A DNA stretch of 13,114 bases from Sulfuricystis sp964478415 (lineage in GTDB: Bacteria; Pseudomonadota; Gammaproteobacteria; Burkholderiales; Rhodocyclaceae): contig CAYZII010000057.1 in NCBI GenBank assembly GCA_964478415.1, forward strand, positions 1 to 13,114, written 5' to 3'. This document shows positions 7,042-13,114 of the stretch, in pieces. Under the pieces are notes generated by a model. It was not told the origin of the DNA, did not search any database, and saw only the letters and a program-made list of their open reading frames with translations. Both the position numbers and the translations under genes were made by a program. Within the stretch, counting starts at the first letter, position 1. The number at the start of each line of letters is the position of its first letter.

Positions 7042-9069
7042 TCAAGCAGGCTTCTTGAACAGCTTCGACTTGTCGACCAGGTCCACATGGCGGCGCTTGA
7101 ACACCGTCCACTTCTTGGTCTTCTTGTCGTAGATCGAGTTGACGAAGCAGTGCCAGTTCTCTTCATCGATGAAGTTCTTGTCGGTGCGATAGTAGAAGCC
7201 AGGGTAACGGCTCTCTTCGCGGAACTGGATGTGCTTCATGTGGGCTTCGGCGGTCAGGATGCGGTGGTAGTTCTCCCAGGCGCGCAGCAGCTCGTGCAGA
7301 TCCTTCGCACGCATCTTCTGGGAGTCTTCCTTCAGCATCTCGAGCTTCTCTTCGGCCATCTTCAGCAACACGTCGTTGGTGTTGTAGTAGGTGGCCACAC
7401 CGGCGACATACTCGTCCATGATCTTCTGCAGGCGGAACTGCAACATGCGCGGCGTGATGTAGTTCGGGTTCACGTCGATCGCGGTGGTGTAGTCCTTGTG
7501 CTCGAGATAGTTGCGCACCGGCTTCCAGATGGCTTCGGCGATCTGCTCGGGGGTTTCGTCGAACTCAGGCTTCAGATCGGCATTGTCGAGGCAGTACTTG
7601 ACCATCGCCTTCGCCGCTATGCGACCTTCGGCGTGCGAGCCGGAGGAGAACTTGTGACCGGAGGCGCCCACGCCGTCACCGGCGGTAAATAGGCCCTTGA
7701 CGGTGGTCATCGAACGATAACCCCAGTTCCAGCCACGCGGCAGATGCTCGGGCACACCGGGCAGTTCGGGATCGTTCGCGGTCGGCGCGCCGACATCGGT
7801 CGGACCGGACACCCAGATGCCGCAGCAGCCGGAGTGCGAACCCAGCAGATACGGCTCGGTCGGCATCAGCTCGGAGTTCTTCTTCTCCGGCTCGATGTTC
7901 TCGCCGACCCAGATACCGCACTGACCGATACACATGTCGAGGAAGTCTTCCCAGGCCTCGGCTTCGAGGTGCTTGACTTCCTTCGGCGTCAGAGTCTCAC
8001 GCAGCTTGGCGAGCGCGGTAACCGTATCCATCATGATCGGGCCGCGACCTTCGCGCATTTCCTTCAGCATCAGGTGGTTGCGCAGGCAGGAGGCAGGCAC
8101 GGCAGCTTGGCCATAGGGCGGATACTGGTTGAGCAGCTCCTTGTTCTTGGCCATGTAGTCTTCGCCATAGCCGTTGGTGGCGCGCGCCTTGAACAGCAGG
8201 AACCAGGCGCCGACCGGGCCGTAGCCATCCTTGAAGCGGGCGGGCACGAAGCGGTTTTCCATCATCGTCAGTTCCGCACCGGCTTCCGCGGCCATCGCGT
8301 AGGTCGAACCTGCGTTCCAGACCGGATACCAGGCACGGCCCTGGCCTTCACCGACCGAGCGCGGACGGAACAGGTTGACGCAGCCGCCGGCGGCCAACAG
8401 GATCGCCTTGGCCTTGTAGATATAGATCTTGTTTTCACGGACGGAGAAGCCCGCGGCACCGGCGATGCGGTGCGGGTCGTTCTTGTCGTTGATCAGGTGC
8501 ACGATAAACACGCGCTCCTGGATGCGCTCGAGACCCAGCGCCTTCTTCGCGGCTTCGGCGACGATCCACTTGTAGGATTCGCCATTGATCATGATCTGCC
8601 ACTTGCCGGAGCGCACCGGCTTGCCCCCGTCCTTCAGCGCGGGCAGGCCTTCCTTGATCGCCTCGGCGCCATCATGACGCACGCCGTCGGCGTCGGTCTT
8701 CCAGATCGGCAGGCCCCACTCCTCGAACAGATGGACGGAATCGTCGACGTTGCGAGCCAGGTCATAGGTCAAGTCGTCGCGGGTGATACCCATCAGGTCG
8801 TTGGAGACCATGCGCGCATAGTCGGCCGGATCCTGCTCGGTTCCAATGTAGGTGTTGATCGCCGACAGCCCCTGGGCGACGGCACCGGAACGGTCCAGCG
8901 CGGCCTTGTCCACCAGCTTGATCTTCAATTCCTTGCCGGTCTCGGCCTTGACGGCCTCGGCCCAGCGCATGATCTCGTAGCCACAGCCACAGGCGGCCAT
9001 GCCCCCGCCGATGATCAGGATGTCGAGTTCTTCCTGGACGATTTCGGGATTTTCGAATGTTCCAGCCAT
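7042..9069 (-). CDS. aprA: Adenylylsulfate (APS) reductase, alpha subunit
   Basis: The 675-residue flavoprotein subunit of dissimilatory APS reductase (EC 1.8.99.2), interconverting APS and sulfite plus AMP in the cytoplasm. FAD-binding parts are ILIIGGGMAACGCGYE (18-32), KAILLAAGGC (221-230) and FTAGDGVGASGHKFSSG (461-477). Substrate-site regions typical of AprA are INTYIG (71-76), RFKDGYGPVGAW (278-289) and GSHSGCCGIW (410-419); by family knowledge these should supply the catalytic Asn, Arg and His (here probably Asn72, Arg278, His412). Length is normal for AprA. The start has a good GAGGAAAC Shine-Dalgarno. It follows aprB after 23 bp in the order sat-aprB-aprA. No dsr, qmo or aprM gene is visible here. 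In a betaproteobacterial setting the enzyme probably runs in the sulfite-oxidising direction, which is inference. Confidence 0.97.
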   Translation of the reverse strand: MAGTFENPEIVQEELDILIIGGGMAACGCGYEIMRWAEAVKAETGKELKIKLVDKAALDRSGAVAQGLSAINTYIGTEQDPADYARMVSNDLMGITRDDLTYDLARNVDDSVHLFEEWGLPIWKTDADGVRHDGAEAIKEGLPALKDGGKPVRSGKWQIMINGESYKWIVAEAAKKALGLERIQERVFIVHLINDKNDPHRIAGAAGFSVRENKIYIYKAKAILLAAGGCVNLFRPRSVGEGQGRAWYPVWNAGSTYAMAAEAGAELTMMENRFVPARFKDGYGPVGAWFLLFKARATNGYGEDYMAKNKELLNQYPPYGQAAVPASCLRNHLMLKEMREGRGPIMMDTVTALAKLRETLTPKEVKHLEAEAWEDFLDMCIGQCGIWVGENIEPEKKNSELMPTEPYLLGSHSGCCGIWVSGPTDVGAPTANDPELPGVPEHLPRGWNWGYRSMTTVKGLFTAGDGVGASGHKFSSGSHAEGRIAAKAMVKYCLDNADLKPEFDETPEQIAEAIWKPVRNYLEHKDYTTAIDVNPNYITPRMLQFRLQKIMDEYVAGVATYYNTNDVLLKMAEEKLEMLKEDSQKMRAKDLHELLRAWENYHRILTAEAHMKHIQFREESRYPGFYYRTDKNFIDEENWHCFVNSIYDKKTKKWTVFKRRHVDLVDKSKLFKKPA

Positions 9070-9092
9070 GTCAGTTTCCTCGCAGCAAAAAA

Positions 9093-9566
9093 TTACTTAC
9101 GGATCAGTTCGGCAGGATTGCCGGCGCGGTAGCCACCCATCACGTCACGGGTGAAGAAGCCGCTCTCAGTAAGCTGCGACAGCTTGGGCAGCGGCTTGCC
9201 GCCGTACGGATCGATCGAGCCTTCGGCCGTGGTGCGGATCGGGAACTTGAAACGCTTGACGGTGCCGTTGCGGAACTTGATCGTCCACATGATCGAGTCG
9301 GAACCGCGCATCGGCTGCACGGAACCGCCCAGCGGCACGATGTCGGCATAGTGACGCGCCTCGATCGCGCCCTGCGGGCAGATCTTCACGCAGGAGTAGC
9401 ACTCCCAGCACTGATCCGGCTCTTGGTTGAAAGCCTTCATCGCGTGGCCGGTATAGCTGCCGTCCTTGTCGAGCTTCATCAGGTCATGCGGGCAGATGTA
9501 CATGCAGGCGGTCTTGTCCTGACCCTTGCAGCCGTCGCATTTTTCGGTACGAACGTAAGTAGGCAT
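9093..9566 (-). CDS. aprB: Adenylylsulfate (APS) reductase, beta subunit
   Basis: The 157-residue iron-sulfur subunit of APS reductase, which relays electrons between the AprA flavin and the membrane acceptor. Cys10, Cys13, Cys21 and Cys25 (CDGCKGQDKTACMYICP) ligate one [4Fe-4S] cluster and Cys53, Cys56, Cys59 and Cys63 (CWECYSCVKICP) the second. The longer loop in the first cluster motif is typical of AprB. The C-terminal half (from about 75) is the extension that wraps around AprA in known structures and contains a basic stretch (KFRNGTVKRFKF). Length is normal. An AAGGAG Shine-Dalgarno (9580-9575) lies 8 nt before the ATG and touches a 14-bp palindrome, so expression may be tuned at this point. 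It is immediately followed by aprA. Confidence 0.97.
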   Translation of the reverse strand: MPTYVRTEKCDGCKGQDKTACMYICPHDLMKLDKDGSYTGHAMKAFNQEPDQCWECYSCVKICPQGAIEARHYADIVPLGGSVQPMRGSDSIMWTIKFRNGTVKRFKFPIRTTAEGSIDPYGGKPLPKLSQLTESGFFTRDVMGGYRAGNPAELIRK

Positions 9567-9701
9567 TACCTCTTCTCCTTGTTAGCTAACAATCCGCTGT
9601 TTGGCAGCAGCGGTCCATTTAGAGCCGCACCCAACCAAGGCCTAAGGCGTATCGCGAATCCGCTTCCGGCGGGTGCGGCGCCCCAAATCCTTTGCTCAGC
9701 G
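9567..9701 (-). promoter_or_regulatory. Structured sat-aprB intergenic region with three inverted repeats
   Basis: In the 135 bp between sat and aprB there are three elements. A perfect palindrome TTGTTAGCTAACAA (9579-9592) abuts the aprB Shine-Dalgarno. A hairpin has arms CCGCTG (9594-9599) and CAGCGG (9608-9613). A 9-bp exact inverted repeat has arms GCCGCACCC (9624-9632) and GGGTGCGGC (9671-9679). None is followed by a T-run on the minus strand, so simple termination after sat is unlikely. Possible roles are an RNA-processing or stabilising element that sets different levels of sat and aprBA, or an operator. I could not identify a convincing internal promoter. Confidence 0.45.
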
Positions 9702-10925
9702 TCAGGCCGCCGAATGGCCCTTCAGCTCCACCTTCACCTTCTCGTGTTCCGCCAGGCTCGCGTAGTACTTCTTCAGCACCGCGGCGACCTCAGGTCGGCT
9801 GAATTCCGGCGGCAGATCCTGGCCTTCGGAGAGCATCGCACGTACCTTGGTGCCGGAGAGCAGGATGCGGTCGTCCTTGGTGTGCGGACAGGTGCGCTGC
9901 GAGGCCATGCCGCCGCACTTCTTGCACCAGAAGGTCCAATCGATGTTCAGGTTCTTGGTTTCGAGCGAACCGGCAGGAATCTCGTCGAAGATCTTCTGCG
10001 CGTCGAACGGCCCGTAATAATCGCCGACACCGGCATGGTCGCGGCCGACGATCAGGTGCGAACAGCCGTAGTTTTGGCGGAACAGCGCGTGCAGCAGCGC
10101 CTCGCGCGGGCCGGCATAACGCATGTCGAGCGGATAACCGGCCTGGATCACGGTGTTCTTGACGAAATAGTTGTCGATCAGCACCTGGATCGCCTTGCTG
10201 CGCACTTCGGCAGGAATGTCACCGGGTTTCAGATTGCCGAGCAGCGAATGGATCAAGACGCCATCCATCGTTTCGATCGCGATCTTGGCAAGATACTCGT
10301 GCGAGCGGTGCATCGGGTTGCGCGTCTGGAATGCGGCGATGCGCGACCAGCCCATTTCCTCGAATTTCCTGCGCGTCTCGGCAGGGGTGAGGAACTGTTC
10401 GCCATACTTTTCCTTGAAGCCGCCGGTAGAAAGCACCTTGATCGGCCCGGCGAGGTTGACGTCCCCTTGGGCCATCACCATCTTGACGCCCGGATGCTCG
10501 AGGTCGGTGGTCTTGTAGACCATCGCGCATTCGTGCGACTTATCGATACGGTACTTCTCGGTGACCTTCATCGTGGCGAGGATTTCATCCTTACCATCGA
10601 GGCGACGGCCGACCAGCGCGATGTCCGAGCCGGTCTTGATGCCATCGGCGAACACCTCGTCGCAGGAGAGCGTGATCGGAATCGGCCAGAACAGGCCATT
10701 GACCATTTTCATGCCATCGCACACGCCCTGCCAGTCGGCATGGGTCATGAAACCATCGAGGGGCGTGAAACCGCCGATGCCCATCATGATGATGTCGCCC
10801 GCCTCGCGCGAAGTGACCTTCAGCTGTGGCAGCGTCGCAGCGCGCGCTTTTTCTTCTTCGAGAGCCTTGCCCTCGAGCAGCAGCGGCTTGAGCTTACCGC
10901 CACCATGGGGATTGACCAACGCCAT
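9702..10925 (-). CDS. sat: Sulfate adenylyltransferase (dissimilatory ATP sulfurylase)
   Basis: A 407-residue homo-oligomeric ATP sulfurylase (EC 2.7.7.4). In sulfur oxidisers it converts APS and pyrophosphate to sulfate and ATP, giving substrate-level phosphorylation after APS reductase. Nucleotide and substrate motifs are QTRNPMHRSHE (200-210) and GRDHAGVGDYYGPFD (294-308). Cys334, Cys337, Cys346 and His348 (CKKCGGMASQRTCPH) form a probable zinc site as seen in several prokaryotic Sat proteins. No APS-kinase domain is fused. The open frame reaches 11051, but the start at 10925 is chosen because a strong CAGGAGG (10938-10932) lies 6 nt before it and MALVNPHGGGKLKPLL fits the family N-terminus; the upstream 42 residues look like translated leader. 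It is the first gene of the sat-aprBA operon, with an FNR-type box about 190 bp upstream. Confidence 0.97.
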   Translation of the reverse strand: MALVNPHGGGKLKPLLLEGKALEEEKARAATLPQLKVTSREAGDIIMMGIGGFTPLDGFMTHADWQGVCDGMKMVNGLFWPIPITLSCDEVFADGIKTGSDIALVGRRLDGKDEILATMKVTEKYRIDKSHECAMVYKTTDLEHPGVKMVMAQGDVNLAGPIKVLSTGGFKEKYGEQFLTPAETRRKFEEMGWSRIAAFQTRNPMHRSHEYLAKIAIETMDGVLIHSLLGNLKPGDIPAEVRSKAIQVLIDNYFVKNTVIQAGYPLDMRYAGPREALLHALFRQNYGCSHLIVGRDHAGVGDYYGPFDAQKIFDEIPAGSLETKNLNIDWTFWCKKCGGMASQRTCPHTKDDRILLSGTKVRAMLSEGQDLPPEFSRPEVAAVLKKYYASLAEHEKVKVELKGHSAA

Positions 10926-10931
10926 TCGAAG

Positions 10932-10938
10932 CCTCCTG
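10932..10938 (-). promoter_or_regulatory. Shine-Dalgarno that fixes the sat start
   Basis: The minus strand reads CAGGAGG with a 6-nt spacer to the ATG at 10925. No comparable site precedes the ATG at 11051, so translation of sat should begin at 10925. Confidence 0.9.
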
Positions 10939-11071
10939 AATCGTCGTGTTATTCGATGAATGCCCGGACGGTTAGGCTGTGCCCGGTCATGCCCGCCAGC
11001 CAGCCGCCTATCCTGCGAGAGGCGAAGGCTAGCACTTTGCGCCCGATGCAACGATGTTAATTTTTGATCAG

Positions 11072-11077
11072 AGAATA
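11072..11077 (-). promoter_or_regulatory. Possible -10 hexamer for sat-aprBA
   Basis: The minus strand reads TATTCT about 35 nt downstream of the centre of the FNR-type box, with no good -35 behind it, as is common for activator-dependent promoters. It would place the transcript start near 11065, giving a leader of about 140 nt. The resulting activator centre (about -47) is not the classical -41.5, so this is a weak call. Confidence 0.25.
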
Positions 11078-11103
11078 AGGCTCGCCAATTCGCACCCGCC
11101 CGG

Positions 11104-11121
11104 ATTTGATCCAGATCAAAT
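11104..11121 (-). promoter_or_regulatory. FNR/ANR-type binding site upstream of sat
   Basis: ATTTGAT-CCAG-ATCAAAT is a perfect 18-bp palindrome and contains the exact FNR/ANR consensus TTGAT-N4-ATCAA (11106-11119). It lies 20 bp past the end of the M48 protease gene and 178 bp before the sat ATG, in the only gap where a sat-aprBA promoter would be expected. A terminator is unlikely, because no T-run follows on either strand. Members of the CRP/FNR family, including oxygen-sensing FNR/ANR and some NO-sensing relatives, recognise this pattern. A half-site TTGAT is also present at 11064-11068. Confidence 0.7.
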
Positions 11122-11141
11122 GCGAGGAAGCGCCGCTCCCA

Positions 11142-12590
11142 TCAGCGGCCGTTGCGTTCATTGCGCTGCAATTCCATTTTGCGCTGCCGCAATTCGCGCA
11201 GCCGCGCATCGACCTCGGATTGCTCGTAGAAATCGGCATCCCCGGCCTGACGCGCCAGTTCGAGTTGGATGATCGCCTCATCGAGCCGCCCCTCGATGAA
11301 ATACGCTTCCGCCTGGGCGCGATGTTCACGCAGCCGCTCGCCGAGGGCCGCATGCGCCTTCGCCGCCAACGCATGGAGCCGCGCATCGCCTGGGGTGAGC
11401 TGCAATTCCTTGCGCGCAATCGCGACGGCTTCACGCGCCTGTGCCGCATCGCCAGCGCCGAGTTTCGCCTCGATGAGTGCGTAAGTGAGCGAACGCGCCT
11501 CGGGATAGCGTCGCTGCGCGTCTTGCAAAAGGCGCACGGCGCCAGCGAAATCCTTGCGTTGCAGGCGAATTTGCGCGGCGAGGTTTTCGATCAGCGGCGA
11601 GTCGATCCTGAGACGCCGCAGCGCAGTCAGCTCAGCTTCGGCCGCGGTGAGACGGCCATCGCGCAATAGCGCATGGGAAAAGCCAAAGCGCACATCGGCC
11701 TCGCGTGCATACTTGCCGGATTTCAGTTGGGCCTCGAAGTCCTTGACCGCCTCGCCAGGGGTGCCCTGGTAAGCCCTGATCTTGGCACGCACCAGGCCGA
11801 AGGCGCTGCTGTCCGAAACCTGACGATACGGCCGCTGGGCGATGCGGTTTTCCATGTCGGTGATGCGCTCGGTGGTCAGCGGATGGGTACGCAGATAGGC
11901 GGGCGCATTGTTTTCATAGAGGCGCCCGAACTGCAGCATGCGCTGGAAGAAGCTCGCCATGCCGCGAATATCGAAGCCGGCGCGCTCCAGCAGGTCGAGG
12001 CCGAAGCGGTCGGCCTCACGTTCGAAGTCGCGCGAATAGTTGAGCTGCTGCTGGATGCCGGCCGCCTGACCGGCCAGCGCCGCGCCGGTGGCGACGTCCG
12101 GATGGCTGCGGGCCGCCAACAAAGCCACCGCGAGCGACAGCAGGGAGGCGAGCTGCGCCTGGTTCTGGGTCGCGAACATGCGCGCCAGATGGCTTTGCGT
12201 GACATGGGAGATTTCGTGGGCCAACACACCGGCCAGTTCCGATTCGCTGCGCGCGGCGAGGATCAAGCCGGTATGCACGCCGATGAAACCACCCGGCAAG
12301 GCAAACGCATTGAGCATCGGATCGCGCACGACGAAAAATTCGAAAGGGTTGCGCGCCCCCTCGACTTGGCTGGCGAGCCGTTGGCCGAGCTGGTCGATGT
12401 ACTCGGTGATCTCGGCATCATGAACGTAATCCGGATCACGGCGGATCTCGGCCATGATCTTTTCGCCCAGACGCCGTTCGGCGGAGACCGAAAGCCCGCT
12501 GCGTTCCAGCTCGCCCAGATCCGGCAAGCCGTCTGCCGACGCCAAACCTGCCGGCAGCAGGAGCAACAGAAGCCACAGAATGATGCGCAT
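11142..12590 (-). CDS. bepA: BepA/YfgC-like periplasmic M48 metalloprotease with TPR-like C-terminus
   Basis: A 482-residue exported zinc protease of peptidase family M48. Residues 1-19 form a signal peptide (MRIILWLLLLLLPAGLASA). The zinc motif is HEISH (125-129), with the third ligand in FEREAD (189-194). RTHPLTTERI (234-243) carries the histidine (His236) that acts as an active-site plug or switch in E. coli BepA. From about 265 to the end the protein is made of Ala/Leu/Arg-rich helical pairs of TPR type. In E. coli, BepA handles stalled LptD and other outer-membrane assembly intermediates; the same role is inferred here. The start at 12590 puts the signal peptide at the N-terminus, whereas the upstream ATG at 12629 would add 13 polar residues. 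No Shine-Dalgarno precedes 12590. The gene diverges from moaC. Length fits the family. Confidence 0.9.
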   Translation of the reverse strand: MRIILWLLLLLLPAGLASADGLPDLGELERSGLSVSAERRLGEKIMAEIRRDPDYVHDAEITEYIDQLGQRLASQVEGARNPFEFFVVRDPMLNAFALPGGFIGVHTGLILAARSESELAGVLAHEISHVTQSHLARMFATQNQAQLASLLSLAVALLAARSHPDVATGAALAGQAAGIQQQLNYSRDFEREADRFGLDLLERAGFDIRGMASFFQRMLQFGRLYENNAPAYLRTHPLTTERITDMENRIAQRPYRQVSDSSAFGLVRAKIRAYQGTPGEAVKDFEAQLKSGKYAREADVRFGFSHALLRDGRLTAAEAELTALRRLRIDSPLIENLAAQIRLQRKDFAGAVRLLQDAQRRYPEARSLTYALIEAKLGAGDAAQAREAVAIARKELQLTPGDARLHALAAKAHAALGERLREHRAQAEAYFIEGRLDEAIIQLELARQAGDADFYEQSEVDARLRELRQRKMELQRNERNGR

Positions 12591-12637
12591 CCGGCTATGA
12601 TAGCGAGGCTCGATTCCAGTTCCCCACATTGCGCAAA
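12591..12637. promoter_or_regulatory. Divergent bepA-moaC promoter region
   Basis: GCTAT-G-ATAGC (12594-12604) yields -10-like hexamers on both strands: TATGAT at 12596-12601 for moaC and TATCAT at 12602-12597 for the protease. The -35 matches are poor on both sides. Standard spacing would start the protease transcript at or near its own ATG (12590), compatible with a leaderless mRNA and with the missing Shine-Dalgarno. The moaC start would be near 12608. Confidence 0.35.
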
Positions 12638-13114
12638 ATGTCTCAGCCAGCCAACCCGCTCACCCACTTCGATGCCACCGGCCAGGCCCACATGGTCGAT
12701 GTCGGCGCCAAGGCCGAGACCGCTCGGCTGGCCCGCGCCTGTGGCCGCATCCGCATGCAACCAACCACCTTTGCGCTGATCGCTTCCGGCAGCGCCAAGA
12801 AGGGCGACGTGCTGGGTGTAGCCCGCATCGCCGCGATCCAGGCGGCGAAACGCACCGGCGAGCTGATCCCGTTGTGCCACCCGATCGCGCTTACCCGCGT
12901 CGCCGTCGATTTCACGCTCGATGCGGCGACCAGCAGCGTGACTTGCGCTGTCACTGCGGAAACCGTCGGACGCACCGGCGTCGAGATGGAAGCGCTCACC
13001 GCCTGCGCCACCGGGCTCCTCACCATCTACGACATGTGCAAGGCCGTGGATCGCGGCATGGTGATCGAGGAAGTGCGCCTTATGGAAAAGAAAGGCGGCA
13101 AGTCGGGGCATTGG
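12638..13114 (+). CDS. moaC: Cyclic pyranopterin monophosphate synthase (partial at the window end)
   Basis: The frame from ATG 12638 stays open to the last base of the window and encodes 159 residues. MoaC converts the MoaA product, 3',8-cyclo-7,8-dihydro-GTP, to cPMP in the first step of molybdenum cofactor synthesis. Family motifs are LIPLCHPI (76-83), GVEMEALTA (114-122), YDMCKAVDR (131-139) and the glycine-rich end KKGGKSGHW (151-159). The conserved lysine near 54-55 and Asp132/Lys135 match active-site positions known in E. coli MoaC. E. coli MoaC has 161 residues, so almost the whole protein is present and only the last codons are missing. No Shine-Dalgarno is obvious. It is divergent from the M48 protease gene. 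Molybdoenzymes such as nitrate reductase or sulfite dehydrogenase would need this pathway, but none is in the window. Confidence 0.95.
   Translation, partial: MSQPANPLTHFDATGQAHMVDVGAKAETARLARACGRIRMQPTTFALIASGSAKKGDVLGVARIAAIQAAKRTGELIPLCHPIALTRVAVDFTLDAATSSVTCAVTAETVGRTGVEMEALTACATGLLTIYDMCKAVDRGMVIEEVRLMEKKGGKSGHW

Noticed and set aside
7744..9132. Plus-strand open frame of 462 residues antisense to aprA
   Set aside because: Shadow of aprA, with no domain and low-complexity Gly/Val/His/Arg content.
10926..11051. Longer sat start at 11051
   Set aside because: The extra 42 residues are Arg-rich leader translation. A strong Shine-Dalgarno and the family N-terminus support 10925.
9057..11060. 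Plus-strand open frame of 667 residues antisense to aprB and sat
   Set aside because: It is the mirror frame of three well-identified minus-strand genes in GC-rich DNA. Its product is rich in Arg, His, Gly and Val with no recognisable domain.
11104..11121. The ATTTGAT palindrome as a terminator for the M48 protease gene
   Set aside because: A 7-bp AT-rich stem followed by CCGGGCGGG has no U-run. It matches the FNR consensus exactly instead.
11673..12779. Plus-strand open frame of 368 residues across the protease and moaC starts
   Set aside because: It covers the signal peptide and catalytic domain of the M48 protease in antisense and runs into moaC in the wrong frame.
12263..13111. Minus-strand open frame of 282 residues antisense to moaC
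   Set aside because: moaC is complete in motifs on the plus strand. This frame also overlaps the protease gene out of frame.

Overview
The window is GC-rich, densely coding DNA. Together the genes suggest a chemolithotrophic, sulfur-oxidising proteobacterium, most likely a betaproteobacterium of the Thiobacillus / Sulfuritalea / Rhodocyclales type. The main evidence is a complete sat-aprB-aprA set (ATP sulfurylase plus both subunits of dissimilatory APS reductase) beside ordinary proteobacterial housekeeping genes (bepA-type M48 protease, moaC). The taxonomic placement is inference from protein character and gene content.

Left part, + strand. The window opens in the last codons of a sensor histidine kinase (2-100). 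A solitary AAA_14/DUF4143 ATPase follows (226-1392); its ribosome-binding site and start codon lie inside a 41-nt imperfect inverted repeat. After a 188-bp structured gap comes a tightly packed three-gene operon (1581-5970): a thiamine-diphosphate enzyme of the acetolactate-synthase type, a family-2-like glycosyltransferase with an unassigned C-terminal extension, and a PaaK/CapK-type adenylate-forming ligase. The stop/start overlaps indicate translational coupling. I cannot name the product of this cassette; it is the most open question in the window.

Middle and right part, - strand. Reading leftward, a probable operon runs sat (10925-9702), aprB (9566-9093), aprA (9069-7042), then a strong intrinsic terminator (6981-7019), then a YkgJ-type cysteine-cluster protein (6942-5989), which converges with the cassette. 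AprBA and Sat oxidise sulfite through APS to sulfate and make ATP. About 190 bp upstream of sat is a perfect FNR/ANR-type box (TTGAT-N4-ATCAA), suggesting control of the operon by oxygen or an anaerobic signal. The sat-aprB gap holds three short inverted repeats, one touching the aprB Shine-Dalgarno. No membrane partner (AprM or QmoABC) is present in the window.

Right edge. A BepA/YfgC-like periplasmic M48 protease with a TPR-like C-terminal half (12590-11142, - strand) diverges from moaC (12638 to beyond the window end, + strand), which makes the molybdopterin precursor cPMP. The 47 bp between their starts contain overlapping -10-like hexamers. I saw no tRNA or rRNA genes, insertion sequences or CRISPR arrays.
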